Shown here: piece by piece, positions 41,083 to 51,064 of the stretch | Numbering within the stretch: the first letter of the stretch is position 1 | Layout of the letters: each line of letters starts with the position of its first letter | From: an uncultured bacterium | GTDB taxonomy: Bacteria > Verrucomicrobiota > Verrucomicrobiia > CAIQCK01 | Direction of reading: 5' to 3' | DNA length: 51,352 nucleotides | NCBI GenBank assembly: GCA_903870275.1 | Contig: CAIQCK010000025.1 | Coordinates: 1-51,352, forward strand | Translations under genes and position numbers: made by a program | Notes under the pieces: generated by a model | Told to the model about the DNA's origin: nothing | Databases searched by the model: none | Seen by the model: the letters and a program-made list of their open reading frames with translations, nothing else

Positions 41083-41994
41083 TCAGCTTGCATCGTGCTT
41101 ATGGCGGAACTGCGTCGGCGTCACGCCGGTGTATTTGCGGAACACGTTGCTGAAGTATTGGCTCGATGAAAAGCCGGTGGCGAAAGCGATATCGGTGATC
41201 GCGCGGGCCGGATTGGCGAGCATCTCACGGGCGTTGCTGACGCGCAGACGCTGAAGGTAGTCATTCGGCGCCATGCCGGTGGTTTGCTTGAACAGTTGAA
41301 ACAACCGCGCGCGGCTGCAACCCGCCGCGCGCGCGAGGTTGCTCATGGGCAACGGCTCGTGCGCATGCGTCTGCATGTGCGCCAACGCGTTTTCCACCGT
41401 GCGTTTCGCCTTCGCCGGACGCGACGCGGTGAGATGGCGGGCGGCTTCCAGGATGACGCCGCACGTGAGCAGCCGCACCGCCGCGGCAACGGACCTGTCA
41501 GCCCGCGCGCCCGTGATGCTCACGTGGCGGTTCAACGCCAGCACCGACCGCCGCAGTTCCGCGCTCATCGGCCGTGCGGCCAGCGCGTGGGTTTCGAACT
41601 GCCCGCGCATCCAGTCGAGGTCGCGGGCCATAAACGGCGTGTTGCGCCACGCCCCGGCCGCGTCCAGACCCAACAACACTCCGCAAAGCTTCGCAGGCAT
41701 CCGCACATCATGCACGCCGCGATGCACCGCTCGCGGTGGCATGACCACAAACCAGCCGCCGGCCAGTTCGACGATGCGCCCGTCCGAGAACTCGTAGGCC
41801 GTGGCACCCTCCAGCACGAAGATCAGTTCGAAGCGGCGGTGCGAATGCCAGGGGATGGGCAACGCGCTATGGCTGTGGATGGCACTGACGGTGTCCACCA
41901 ACGGCAAGGCGACGTCACGCCCGCGCAGACGGCGCTCGCCCGGCGGTTCTGCGGAAGCGAATCGGGGAACGACCGCGAGTTTGCGCCTGGTCAT
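41083..41994 (-). CDS. AraC-family transcriptional regulator with cupin sensor
   Basis: The protein has 303 residues from the ATG at 41994; a TTG at 42048 would add 18. The N-terminal cupin-like sensing region includes PWHSHRRFELIFVLEGATAYEFSDGRIVELAGG and MPPRAVHRGVHDV. The C-terminal double helix-turn-helix covers about 200-300 (MSNLARAAGCSRARLFQLFKQTTGMAPNDYL, ITDIAFATGFSSSQYFSNVFRKYTGVTP). It is divergent from a DapA/NanA-family aldolase gene with a 72-bp shared promoter region, so control of that gene by a sugar or sugar acid is likely inference. Confidence 0.92.
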   Translation of the reverse strand: MTRRKLAVVPRFASAEPPGERRLRGRDVALPLVDTVSAIHSHSALPIPWHSHRRFELIFVLEGATAYEFSDGRIVELAGGWFVVMPPRAVHRGVHDVRMPAKLCGVLLGLDAAGAWRNTPFMARDLDWMRGQFETHALAARPMSAELRRSVLALNRHVSITGARADRSVAAAVRLLTCGVILEAARHLTASRPAKAKRTVENALAHMQTHAHEPLPMSNLARAAGCSRARLFQLFKQTTGMAPNDYLQRLRVSNAREMLANPARAITDIAFATGFSSSQYFSNVFRKYTGVTPTQFRHKHDAS

Positions 41995-42066
41995 GACGGC
42001 TTTTGCAATATCATCTATGCGACAATTCTGAAAGACGATTTTACACAATCATGGCACACTGCCGAC
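41995..42066. promoter_or_regulatory. Shared divergent promoter region, araC-type gene / aldolase gene
   Basis: These 72 bp separate two divergent starts and are noticeably AT-richer than the genes. They must hold both promoters and the regulator site. No -35/-10 pair stood out clearly. Confidence 0.5.
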
Positions 42067-43005
42067 ATGAAAACACCGTTGACCGGCATTGTGCCTCCGA
42101 TGATCACGCCGTTGAGCGGACGCGACGCGCTCGACGTCGCGGGACTGGAGCAATTGATCGAGCACGTGCTCGCCGGCGGCGTCAGCGGGCTGTTCATCCT
42201 CGGCACCACCGGCGAGGGGCCGAGCCTCGGCTACCGGCTCCGCAAGGAGTTCATCGAGCGCACGTGCAACCTGGTGCGCGGTCGCGTGCCGGTGCTGGTG
42301 GGCATCACGGACACGGCGTTCGTCGAGTCGGTGAACGCCGCGCGCTGGGCTGCCGACGCGGGCGCGGACGCAGTGGTGCTCGCGCCGCCGTATTACCTGC
42401 CGGAGGGCCAGCCGGAGTTGCAGGAATATCTCGATCACCTCGCGCCGGAACTGCCGTTGCCGCTGTTCCTTTACAATATGCCGGCGCTGACGAAGGTGTC
42501 GTACGAACTGGAAACCGTCCGCCGCGCGATGGACAACCCGCGCATCATCGGCCTCAAGGACAGTTCGGGGAACATGATTTACTTCCACCGCGCCGTGGGC
42601 CTGCTGAAACATCGGCCCGACTGGACCCTGCTCGTCGGCCCGGAAGAAATGCTGGCCGACGCCGTCTTCGCCGGCGGCCACGGCGGCGTCAATGGCGGCG
42701 CCAACGTCCATCCGCGGCTCTACGTCGAGTTGTTCCAGGCGGCGCGGGCCGGCGACGCCGTGCGCGTCCGCGAACTGCACGCGCAGGTCATGCGCATCAG
42801 CGACAACCTCTACCGCATCGGCCGCCACTCCTCCGCAATCATCAAGGGCATCAAGTGCGCCCTCTCGCTGCTCGGTGTCTGCGACGATTTCATGGCCGAG
42901 CCGTTCCGCCGCTTCCGCGAGCCGGAGCGCGAGAAAGTGCGCCAGCTTCTGGCCGAACTGAACCTTTGCGGCACCCCCAGAACGAAAGTCGCTTCTCCGC
43001 GTTAA
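42067..43005 (+). CDS. Dihydrodipicolinate synthase/N-acetylneuraminate lyase family aldolase
   Basis: The protein has 312 residues. The barrel shows GTTGEGPSL (substrate carboxylate site), FLYNMPALTKVSYEL with the conserved Tyr, and IIGLKDSSGNM with the Schiff-base Lys, all in the family spacing. It would cleave or condense a 2-keto acid. Adjacency to an AraC regulator, and a location beside a glycan-degradation cluster, favour a sugar-acid aldolase over lysine synthesis. This is inference. Confidence 0.9.
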   Translation: MKTPLTGIVPPMITPLSGRDALDVAGLEQLIEHVLAGGVSGLFILGTTGEGPSLGYRLRKEFIERTCNLVRGRVPVLVGITDTAFVESVNAARWAADAGADAVVLAPPYYLPEGQPELQEYLDHLAPELPLPLFLYNMPALTKVSYELETVRRAMDNPRIIGLKDSSGNMIYFHRAVGLLKHRPDWTLLVGPEEMLADAVFAGGHGGVNGGANVHPRLYVELFQAARAGDAVRVRELHAQVMRISDNLYRIGRHSSAIIKGIKCALSLLGVCDDFMAEPFRRFREPEREKVRQLLAELNLCGTPRTKVASPR

Positions 43006-43039
43006 AACACGAACCAGTCCAGTCCTTGCCATCTGGCGG

Positions 43040-44446
43040 TTACTTTTCCATGGTCGCAAACAGTTCTGCGGGCGCGGTGGTCACCGTCACCCGCGGAATG
43101 GTCAACAGGTTTGCCGCATCGGGGATGATTTTGCCCGAAGCAACCGATTTGCCGTCACGCACCAGGCGCCAGGTGCAGGAAACACCGGTGCGGATTTTGA
43201 AGTGCTGCAAGCGACGCAAGGTGACATCCGCGGTGGAAACATCCGGCATCGTTGGCGGCGGGTTTTCGATTGTGGGATGCGCGAGCCAGAACCACATCGT
43301 GAATCTGGATGACGTGTCGGTTTGATTCTTCCATCGAAACCAGGCGTTGATCTGCCCGGACTCGTCGAAATTCGCGGGATCTCCGTGCCACGGCGACCGC
43401 TGGTCGGACGAAGCGTCGGTGAAAACCGGGTAGGCTTCGTTCTTGCGAATCTCCAACCACGGATACGCCAGTGCGACATCGCACAGGGGGAATTTTATGA
43501 TGGGGCCACGCCATGTCGTGTGACCAAAAGATCCTCAGCCAAGAACCAACGCCAGCCGGCCCGCGCGTGAAGCGTTGAGCAGAACATCCTGAGTCTTCGA
43601 CCAGTTGTCGTTCTGCGCGGAAAAATCAACCACCACCGGCGGGTCGGGCAATCCAACGGCGGAGATGCGCTTGATCCAGTCCTCTTTCGTTTCCTGCGAG
43701 GCGTTGGCATCGGGAGACGGCTGGAAGTCCATACGAAAGGCGGCAAAGTCAGTGTCCGCCGGAACCCATGCCGCGATGGCCGCGAAAACATCCCCATGCG
43801 GCAGGCCCAAGCCCAATGTCCCGCAACCGCCCATTGAGAGACCGGCAAGGTAAATGCGGTTGCGGTCTATCGGGTAGTGAGTGACGACCCACTCGATGGT
43901 CTCCAAGACACGTTTTTCGGGTGGCGCAAGGTTTTTGAGGTAACTCTTGTCGCGTTTTGCCAAGCCCCATCCCCACCATTCGGCGTTGGTGGAGTTTGGA
44001 TAGAGCGCGTAGCAATCGTCGGGCACCGCGGTGCAGACGTCGGGGGGATGGTCGCCGCCTTCAATCTTTCGGTGCAGAAACTGGAAGGCCATATAATCGA
44101 AGCCGGTGCGATTGGCGGAATGCAGCACGACGCAGAGCGGCGCGAGGGCCGTCCGCTTCCGTGGGGCGACGACGTAGAAACTGTTGTGAATCTGGTGAAG
44201 TTTGCCTGACTCGTGTAGGGCTGGGTAGCTCCACTCATCAGTGGAAACGGCCGGATAGCCCCATTCGGCACGGCAGCCGTGCGTGTAGCGTTCGATGGTT
44301 CGGTCATCGAGCGAGCGGGTATCAGGATTGTCGCGGTCCAGCGTTGGCGGCCAACCCGCCGCGAAGGCCACGCCGCTGGTCAACAGCGCCGATAGCAGAC
44401 AACAGTCTACGAAAAGGAGAGGAAAAGTCGTCTTGCGATCGCTCAT
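43040..44446 (-). pseudogene. Secreted alpha/beta hydrolase interrupted by one in-frame TGA
   Basis: From the ATG at 44446 the frame encodes a signal peptide (LLFVDCCLLSALLTSGVAFAAG), LCVVLHSANRTGFD, DCYALYPNSTNAEWWGWG and the nucleophile elbow GLSMGGCGTLGLGLP. It then stops at TGA 43537-43535 after LALVLG. The same frame continues without another stop to 43040 with plausible text: GSFGHTTWRGPIIKFPLCDV, ALAYPWLEIRKNEAYPVFTD and so on. The intact protein would have 468 residues, and the stop probably replaces a Trp (TGG to TGA). Result: a truncated 303-residue hydrolase that lacks the expected catalytic His region, or a sequencing error. It is the last gene of the glycan cluster, 48 bp after the preceding stop. 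Confidence 0.75.
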
Positions 44447-44494
44447 AGGGGCTTTGATTTCAACGGGCGGGTGAACCTCGCCTCCTCCAGCTTC

Positions 44495-45658
44495 TCAGAT
44501 ATCGTTCAGCAGCGCCTTCAGTTTCAAGTCCGCAAGCCCGCCCTCCCATTGGGCGATGGTGCGTGTGGCGTCGGCCTCGGCCATGATCGCGCCGGCGGAA
44601 CCGTCATGCAGTTGCTTCAATTGGTCCGCCAGTTCCCGGCCCCAATGCTCGTAGCGGGCGGCAGCCTCCTTGTCCACCGGCACTGACGCCAGCGCCCGCC
44701 GGACCTCGGCCTGTTTCTGCGCCAGCGGCCATTGAGCGACGCCGGGGTCAGTGAATGCGAAAGCAGCCAACTCCTGCGCCAGCGCCGGTGCTCGTTTCTG
44801 GAAATCGGTCTTTGCCGCCTCGTTCTTTCTGCCGGCATGGTCGAAGAAGACAAAGCGGAAATCACACAAGGTGGGTTTGAGATCCAATACCGTTTCCACG
44901 GCATAATTGCCGACATTCAGGCCCACCTTCCCGATCTGGCTGGGAACCCACAACGCCGCGCACGGCCCGGCGCCGGTTTGATTAACGCCAGCGTACCCGG
45001 TGTCGTAGATCCGGTCGTAGTAAAATGCCCACCCTTCGCCGGCGACATCCAGTTGCGTCCGGTCGCCCTGCTTGATGTCACGCGACGAAGTGAGCACGTG
45101 ACGGTCCGCATTGCTGACAAACGCCGAGGGATAGCAGCGCAGCGCCACGCGCACGGATTTGATTTCCACCTTGGGCTCCAACAGCGCCTGCGCGAACAGA
45201 CAATCCCCGCCGGCCCGCGCCACAAAACGCACGCGGACCACGGCCTGCGCCGTATCGAAAACGAAATCGGTGGTGCCGCGGCCTGCTGAACTGCGCCCGG
45301 TAAACGAATGCACCAACGTGGTGCCGATGCTTTTTCCGTTGATTTGCAAGTCAAAAAAACCACCTCCATACCAGTTGCAGCCCACGGGTTCCGGCATGCC
45401 GATATAACCCTCGCCGGGAATGGCCGCCTGCGGGTTCTTCGGGTCCAAGGCGACCACGTAGCGCAGGGCATATTTCTGCGCGCCGGTATCCATCACGATG
45501 GTCTGTTGATGGCGCTGAAGCCCGATGGTGTGCGCGGGCGCCCCGGCGCCAATGATGCCGGTTTCCACGCCGAGGTCCGAAACCAGCACCTGCGCCTGCG
45601 ACACGCTGCAAAGGACCAGCGAGAAACAAACCGTCAGGGTCAGGGAAAACTTTCTCAT
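44495..45658 (-). CDS. Secreted protein of unknown function in the glycan cluster
   Basis: The protein has 387 residues from the ATG at 45658, which has a strong AGGAGG 7-8 nt upstream; longer frames upstream lie inside the GH42-like gene. A signal peptide is clear (MRKFSLTLTVCFSLVLCSVSQAQ). The mature part is beta-rich with no recognised family (GCNWYGGGFFDLQINGKSIG, DFVFDTAQAVVRVRFVARAG, GVNQTGAGPCAALWVPSQIG), then a helical C-terminus. It overlaps the GH42-like stop by 4 bp (ATGA), so the two are coupled. A carbohydrate-binding or lyase-like role is only a guess from context. Confidence 0.8.
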   Translation of the reverse strand: MRKFSLTLTVCFSLVLCSVSQAQVLVSDLGVETGIIGAGAPAHTIGLQRHQQTIVMDTGAQKYALRYVVALDPKNPQAAIPGEGYIGMPEPVGCNWYGGGFFDLQINGKSIGTTLVHSFTGRSSAGRGTTDFVFDTAQAVVRVRFVARAGGDCLFAQALLEPKVEIKSVRVALRCYPSAFVSNADRHVLTSSRDIKQGDRTQLDVAGEGWAFYYDRIYDTGYAGVNQTGAGPCAALWVPSQIGKVGLNVGNYAVETVLDLKPTLCDFRFVFFDHAGRKNEAAKTDFQKRAPALAQELAAFAFTDPGVAQWPLAQKQAEVRRALASVPVDKEAAARYEHWGRELADQLKQLHDGSAGAIMAEADATRTIAQWEGGLADLKLKALLNDI

Positions 45659-48600
45659 CTGTCGCCTCCTTCCGATGACTTGACCATAAACCGGGCCGTG
45701 GCCGTTGCGCCCGTGTAAAGGTCGGTCGCGCTGACGGTCCATCTGCCCTTGGGATCGTTGTGCGCCACCGGCACATCCACCACCACGCCACGCTTGTCCG
45801 TGACCACCGTCGGGCACACCCAATCCGCAACGCTTCCGTCCGGCAGTTTCACCTGCACCTTGACGGCCTGTTGACCCTCCGCCAGAGACGAGGTCATCGT
45901 GACCTGTTGCACACCTCCGGTCGTCAATGATGGCACCGCTTTCAACGTCACCGGCCTCGGCGGCTGAGGCGCAAGGACGTAGAACTGCGCGCGGAACGGC
46001 GTGATCTCCAGGCTCACGGCCTGTTGTTTGCCGAGATACTTGCGGGCCTTGAGATCGTAAACATACAGCGGGCGCGGCAGGCGCAGCTCCGCCGTCTCCG
46101 CCGTGCCATGGTGGCGGAACACCGACACAATCTGCACGGGGCCGTTCAGCCAGCGCGTGATTTCGACATTGCGCAGGCGCTGGCCGTCGGTGCCCGTCAG
46201 CGTCAACGGCGCGGCAACCTGCGCCTGCCCAAGCACCCATTGCATCAGACGGGCCGCGGTTTCCGGCGCACCTTTGGCGCTCCGGCCTTGCACACCGGTT
46301 ATTGTCAGATTCATCAGCATGGCCCGACCTTTGCCGAAGTCGTGGCTCAACAACAGCGGAGTTTCTCCTGCGGAACCCACGGCCGTCGCCTGCGTGGCTT
46401 GAACGCCGGCATCGGCTCGCACTCCCGGAAGATCCAGTGTTTCCATCTTCCCTCCGGCCGAGGACAACTTGACCGAGCCGTTGCCGGCGAACGCCGCAGA
46501 CATGGCGACGCGTTTCACCCCAAACACGTCATCCAACTGTCCTGCCGCGAGCGGCTTGACATGCCCGTCGTAAATCGCCGGACGCACGTCGGCGACCAGC
46601 ACGCCGCCGTTGCGCACGTAGGCGCGGAGCATTTCCACTTCTTGCGCGCCCATCGCCTGCGTCATCGGCAGGAAGATGACCTTGAACTTGCTCAGATCCA
46701 CTTCACCCAGCCGCATTTGCCGGTCGGTGAAGTAGAGGAAATTAAGCCCCATCTCGCGCAGCGCGTTGTGGAAGGCGGTGTGGTTGTCCTCATAGGTGCC
46801 GTAGCTCGGCGATGACTGGACTCGCGCCGCATAGGCCGAGGCATGCGAGAACAGGATGCCGACGCCATCGGTCTGCATCGTTGAGGAAAGCAACAGGTCG
46901 CCCAGACCATCGCGCACGATCTGCGTGTCGCGCAGAATTTCCCTGACCGCGGGATACGGGTCGAGATTCGGCGCGAGCCAGCCGTGGAAACGTCCCATCG
47001 CATCCCAACGCCACCACCACACGCTGTCGCAGCCGCGCGTGACCATGCGCCAGTATTTTTCCAGCAGCGAGTCGGCGTCCTTGGTGTAACCCATCCAGTT
47101 GGCGCGCGGGAAGTCGCGCGGGGCGATCGAACGAACGACCTCGTCGGCCGTGCCCGGATAAGGCGACCAGAAAGTGTTGGCGCGCACAAAGCCATCGAGG
47201 TCGTCGGCGTGGCCGAACGTGCCCGCCCCCTCGAAACCACAGCGGCTCTGCGGGTCCAGCCGGCGGAAGCTTTTGCCGAAACGCTCGCAGAGTTTGCAGA
47301 AGTTGTAGGACTGGTAAGCCTGCCGGTCGAACCAGCGGGGGAAGTTGCCGGCCCGTAGCGCCCCGGCCTCATCGTTGTCGTCGGGCTTGCTCAACTGCAC
47401 CTCGTCGAAGCTGCTGTAGTAGCTGCCCCACGACGTATTGAGCGCTGCGATGTTCGCATATTGTTCGCGCAGGTAGTTTCGGTAGGCGGCAAGGCAGTGC
47501 GGGTCCAGACACGAGCCGCGCACGGCGATTTCATCGCCGAGCGAATAGACGAATACACCGTGCTGTCGCGAAGGCGCCTGCTTGTCAACAATGCCGTCCA
47601 CGTGCGCCTGAATCTTGGCGTCGTCAGCCCAGCACATGGGCTTCATGATTCCTTTGTCGTCCTTCGCTGTGTCGATGTGGGTCGTGTAGGGAATCCAAGC
47701 CATATCATAGGCGGCGAGATACGACGGCGGCGAACCGCCGGAGAGATGCAGCTTCACGCCGGTTTCGGCCAGCGACTGTTCGGCCCAGGGCGCGAGCGCG
47801 CCGTGCGGCGCGTCCCACATGACAAAGTTGAACTGATCGCGATGGCGTTTGACGACGTTGGCGAACTGCCACGCCGTGGAAACCTCGTTCTTCCCATCCA
47901 TCAACGTGGCGCGGACCTCCAGCAGCATTGGAAACCACGGCTCCACGGTGAAACTGAAGGAAAGTTCGGCGGCGTCCGCGTTCACGATTTGCCGGGCGAC
48001 CTGACGATCCCTCCGGTCGAAGAGACTGATGACCACACGCCGGCCGGCTCCGCGCTCTCCACTTAGACGCACTTTGCCCGACAACTTCTGGCCGATTTCG
48101 GCCCAGTTCTGGTCGAGCGCAAGGTCGGTCGTTTGCCCGCAGACAATAGCAACCGGCACGCTGACAAAGCCGGCCACGCGCCCACCGTCGCGGGCCACAA
48201 CGTCAAGATGGTATTTGCCGCTGCGCACCAGCGGCAGACTCAAGTCCAGCGCGCCTTCGGATTTGCCCAAGATTCGTTTGATGGTGAGCAAGACCTTGCC
48301 ATCGTCACGGCGGAGTTTGATATCGGCGGTGACGCGGGAAGACGCCCCCTGCCAAACGAACGTCACGGCCGCGCCGGGCAGATCGGTTCGCGACAGTTCC
48401 TTTCCTTTGGGCTGAAGCGTGAGGTTCAACTTCGGCTCCTTGCCCGCCGCCCAGAGGATCGCCTTGCCCACGCACATGTCCCACTCGTCATAATCCACCT
48501 GCCAGCCGCGCCGATACTCCATGGCCGGGGGCTTGGGCAAACGCACGCCGCGACCCTTCGTGATCGTGAAGGCCGACGCTCCGTCCACGTCGCGCAGGAA

Positions 48601-49125
48601 TGCCGGCAACTGCCGGAACCGGTTCTTTTCCTTGAGCACGCGCTTGTCGTCGCTGCCGACGATCACCAGCCCCGCGCCCTCGGTGACCGCCTTGAGCATC
48701 TGGTATTGCTGCTCGCCCGGCAGCATGTCCGGCGAAACGTCACGCACACCCGACCCACCCGGCGACAGAAACACAAAAGCGTCCCATTTCTCCCCGAGCA
48801 GCCGCGTCATGCGCTGGACGCCGCGCTCGGCTCCGTGCCAGCCCTCCTTGGTGCTGTCAATCACCCGCGCCCAGAAGACCATCTGCGGGTCCAAGTCGAA
48901 CCGTTGTTGAAGCTCGATGACCTCGCGCGGCTCCGTGCCGTGGCCGCGCAGGAAGAACAGCACGCGCGTCTTGCCGTGGACATAAGGCACCGCCCAGTCC
49001 GTGTGCGGCGTAGCGAACCCGGCGCGAACGCTGTGGTCCACCTCGAGTTCAGCCATGTCCTGGGCCAGGCACGCACCGCAAGCGAGCATCAGACTGACGA
49101 GGAAGAGAAAAACAGTTCGTTTCAT
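45655..49125 (-). CDS. Secreted GH42-like beta-galactosidase
   Basis: The protein has 1156 residues from the ATG at 49125. A signal peptide (MKRTVFLFLVSLMLACGACLAQ) is followed by about 400 residues of N-terminal beta and Rossmann-like text. A TIM-barrel region follows where YSLGDEIAVRGSCLDPHCLAAYRNYL and ALNTSWGSYYSSFDEV resemble the acid/base Glu region of GH42 enzymes. SVWWWRWDAMGRFHGWLAP marks the expected nucleophile end, but no clear catalytic Glu is visible there. A trimerisation-type domain (VGILFSHASAY, FKVIFLPMTQAMG, VRNGGVLVADVRPAIYDG) and C-terminal Ig-like parts follow. It is much longer than the 650-700 residues of common GH42 enzymes. Activity on galactosides is inferred. Confidence 0.75.
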   Translation of the reverse strand: MKRTVFLFLVSLMLACGACLAQDMAELEVDHSVRAGFATPHTDWAVPYVHGKTRVLFFLRGHGTEPREVIELQQRFDLDPQMVFWARVIDSTKEGWHGAERGVQRMTRLLGEKWDAFVFLSPGGSGVRDVSPDMLPGEQQYQMLKAVTEGAGLVIVGSDDKRVLKEKNRFRQLPAFLRDVDGASAFTITKGRGVRLPKPPAMEYRRGWQVDYDEWDMCVGKAILWAAGKEPKLNLTLQPKGKELSRTDLPGAAVTFVWQGASSRVTADIKLRRDDGKVLLTIKRILGKSEGALDLSLPLVRSGKYHLDVVARDGGRVAGFVSVPVAIVCGQTTDLALDQNWAEIGQKLSGKVRLSGERGAGRRVVISLFDRRDRQVARQIVNADAAELSFSFTVEPWFPMLLEVRATLMDGKNEVSTAWQFANVVKRHRDQFNFVMWDAPHGALAPWAEQSLAETGVKLHLSGGSPPSYLAAYDMAWIPYTTHIDTAKDDKGIMKPMCWADDAKIQAHVDGIVDKQAPSRQHGVFVYSLGDEIAVRGSCLDPHCLAAYRNYLREQYANIAALNTSWGSYYSSFDEVQLSKPDDNDEAGALRAGNFPRWFDRQAYQSYNFCKLCERFGKSFRRLDPQSRCGFEGAGTFGHADDLDGFVRANTFWSPYPGTADEVVRSIAPRDFPRANWMGYTKDADSLLEKYWRMVTRGCDSVWWWRWDAMGRFHGWLAPNLDPYPAVREILRDTQIVRDGLGDLLLSSTMQTDGVGILFSHASAYAARVQSSPSYGTYEDNHTAFHNALREMGLNFLYFTDRQMRLGEVDLSKFKVIFLPMTQAMGAQEVEMLRAYVRNGGVLVADVRPAIYDGHVKPLAAGQLDDVFGVKRVAMSAAFAGNGSVKLSSAGGKMETLDLPGVRADAGVQATQATAVGSAGETPLLLSHDFGKGRAMLMNLTITGVQGRSAKGAPETAARLMQWVLGQAQVAAPLTLTGTDGQRLRNVEITRWLNGPVQIVSVFRHHGTAETAELRLPRPLYVYDLKARKYLGKQQAVSLEITPFRAQFYVLAPQPPRPVTLKAVPSLTTGGVQQVTMTSSLAEGQQAVKVQVKLPDGSVADWVCPTVVTDKRGVVVDVPVAHNDPKGRWTVSATDLYTGATATARFMVKSSEGGDR

Positions 49126-49297
49126 GTCCGGGCACCGTCTGGTCGCCATGGTAGACGAGACACTTCTGTCTAGCCAGCGGTTGTTTCACGACGGCGCGTT
49201 CCGTCAGGTTGATGAATCGCATCGCGAAGCCGGCTTGGTGTTATGCGCCAACGGTCTCAGATTTGAAAGATGAACCACGCCAACCGCGCCATCGCGT
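49126..49297. promoter_or_regulatory. Intergenic leader of the GH42-like gene with a small hairpin
   Basis: This 172-bp gap contains a hairpin AGACA-CTTC-TGTCT (49158-49171) and probably the promoter of the GH42-like gene. No clear promoter boxes were found. Confidence 0.35.
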
Positions 49298-51064
49298 TCA
49301 TCTGACTTCGACCGTCACCGCGCCGGAGACTTCCTCGTCGAGAACCCACCACGCACCTTTGCTGTGTGCGCGGGCGGGTTTGCCGCCGATGAACACGCCG
49401 CGCGAACTGGCGCTGGCGGGGATTTCCACCTGGGCAATCATCTTGGACGGAAGCGTGAGCAACAATGTGAAGGACTCGCCGCGTTTCCATTGAACCGCGA
49501 TGGGACCGCGAGGCGTCGGAATTCTTCCCCCGGCAAAAGCCAGTCCGCCGGTGTGCGGCCGGATCATCGCACGGCTCCAGCCCGGCGCGAGCGGCTGTGC
49601 GCCGAGGACGTAGCGCGAAAGGATGTTGGCCGGCGCCGCGCCCCATGCGTGATTCCAATCCTGATTCGGTTTGTAACGCTGGTCCCAAGCTTCCCAAGTG
49701 ATCGTCGTGCCACTCTCCACCATGTGCCGCCAACTGCGGTCGGTGGGCGCTGTGATGAGTGCGAGCGCGGTCGCATCGGCGTCATTCTCGAACAACCCTT
49801 CCAGCAGATACTGCGCGGCATAGACCGAACAAGCCATGTCGCGTTTGCCCAGCCACTCGGCAATGAGCGTCCGCCGTTCGGCAGGCACAAGGCCGAACGC
49901 GAGCGGAAACAGATTTGCGTGCAGCGAGGCGTGCTCCGTTCCTTCGCCGTCGCGATAAAGTCCGCGAGATGGATCGAACAGTTGTTGTTGGAACGCGACA
50001 CGCGTGGCTTGTTCGCGGGCGGTGAGTTCCCCGGCGTCCTTTCCATTGTTCAATGCGCGGGCGAGATCGGCCATGAGCGCGAGCGCCCGCAGATGAAACG
50101 CGTTCACCACCGTGTTGACGGAAGTGAAAACATATCCGTCCCGTTCGCCCAAGGGCCAGTCCACGATGTCGCCGCGCTTGATCTGCGCCGGCGTGCTGAC
50201 GATGAGGCCGTCAGGCCCCGCGCGTTCGAGCAGCAGTTTGGATTTCAGCGCGGCGTAGCGCGGCGCCAGCCAGTGTGTGTCGCCGGTCTGCATCCAATCG
50301 GCGTGCGCCATGAAGACCATGTGTGGCGCCCACTCGGTCGGCCAGGTGGGGAGTTTCATCAACCGGTCAAACGTGTCGCGCGCCATCTGCGGGTCGGCAT
50401 CGCTCGCGTAATGGCTCAACTGGTTGAGGTAGGCATCGGCCTCGTAGGCAATGCGCTCGCGGTCGCCGTCAACATAGACGCCGGCAAACGTCGCCGCCTT
50501 GATGGAATAACGGCACAGTTCCCAGATGCGATTGAGCATTTCGTCGGAAGAGTGAAATGCCGCCGCTTCATCATTCCACGTGCTGGCGAGGGCTGCGCGA
50601 CGGCACGCCTGTTCCGGGCGCAGATCGCCGGGCCAGCCTTCGATCTCGATCCAGCGAAACGGCAACACGACGCCCCACTCGACGGGGGTGAGCACGGCCG
50701 GCGGAGTGGTGTTGCGCTTGTTCGCGGCAGGCGCGACGACGAGGGAGTTGCTTCCGTTGAGCGAAATTTGGGTTTGCGCGTAACGGACGGAACCGGGCGG
50801 CTGGCGATTGACGCGTCCATTGCTTAGGGCTTCGCCGAAATGAACCGTGACGGTGTTGGTGGCACTCGGGGGCGGGTTGAGGCGCAGATTGCCATACGCC
50901 ACGCGCCCGAAATCAACGAGGGTCACGCCCGGCGCGACATGGGTGATTTGCGCGGGCGGCTGTTCGACGAGCTGCGTGGGCGCGCTGCAGGCGAATGGCA
51001 ACGGGCCGGTGAGCGCCAGAAATACGACGGCGGTTTCAACGAGACGGATGTGTGATGGCGACAT
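49298..51064 (-). CDS. Secreted GH78-like alpha-L-rhamnosidase
   Basis: The protein has 588 residues from the ATG at 51064; the frame is open further upstream, but that text is not protein-like. A signal peptide (LVETAVVFLALTGPLPFACS) precedes a beta domain (TLVDFGRVAYGNLRLN). The (alpha/alpha)6 catalytic domain follows: FHSSDEMLNRIWELCRYSIK, then VYVDGDRERIAYEADAYL, where the DGDRER-type motif matches the DxxRxE acid region of GH78, plus SWRHMVESGTTITWEAWD with the second Glu, and NHAWGAAPANIL. A C-terminal beta-sandwich is present. It would remove rhamnose from pectin-type glycans and heads the minus-strand glycan cluster. Confidence 0.85.
   Translation of the reverse strand: MSPSHIRLVETAVVFLALTGPLPFACSAPTQLVEQPPAQITHVAPGVTLVDFGRVAYGNLRLNPPPSATNTVTVHFGEALSNGRVNRQPPGSVRYAQTQISLNGSNSLVVAPAANKRNTTPPAVLTPVEWGVVLPFRWIEIEGWPGDLRPEQACRRAALASTWNDEAAAFHSSDEMLNRIWELCRYSIKAATFAGVYVDGDRERIAYEADAYLNQLSHYASDADPQMARDTFDRLMKLPTWPTEWAPHMVFMAHADWMQTGDTHWLAPRYAALKSKLLLERAGPDGLIVSTPAQIKRGDIVDWPLGERDGYVFTSVNTVVNAFHLRALALMADLARALNNGKDAGELTAREQATRVAFQQQLFDPSRGLYRDGEGTEHASLHANLFPLAFGLVPAERRTLIAEWLGKRDMACSVYAAQYLLEGLFENDADATALALITAPTDRSWRHMVESGTTITWEAWDQRYKPNQDWNHAWGAAPANILSRYVLGAQPLAPGWSRAMIRPHTGGLAFAGGRIPTPRGPIAVQWKRGESFTLLLTLPSKMIAQVEIPASASSRGVFIGGKPARAHSKGAWWVLDEEVSGAVTVEVR

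Noticed and set aside
43535..43537. TGA read as selenocysteine or reassigned Trp
   Set aside because: No selenocysteine-type hairpin was recognised and several other genes in the window end in TGA.
45659..46240. Upstream extension of the unknown secreted protein
   Set aside because: It lies inside the GH42-like gene; the ATG at 45658 has a strong AGGAGG and a signal peptide.
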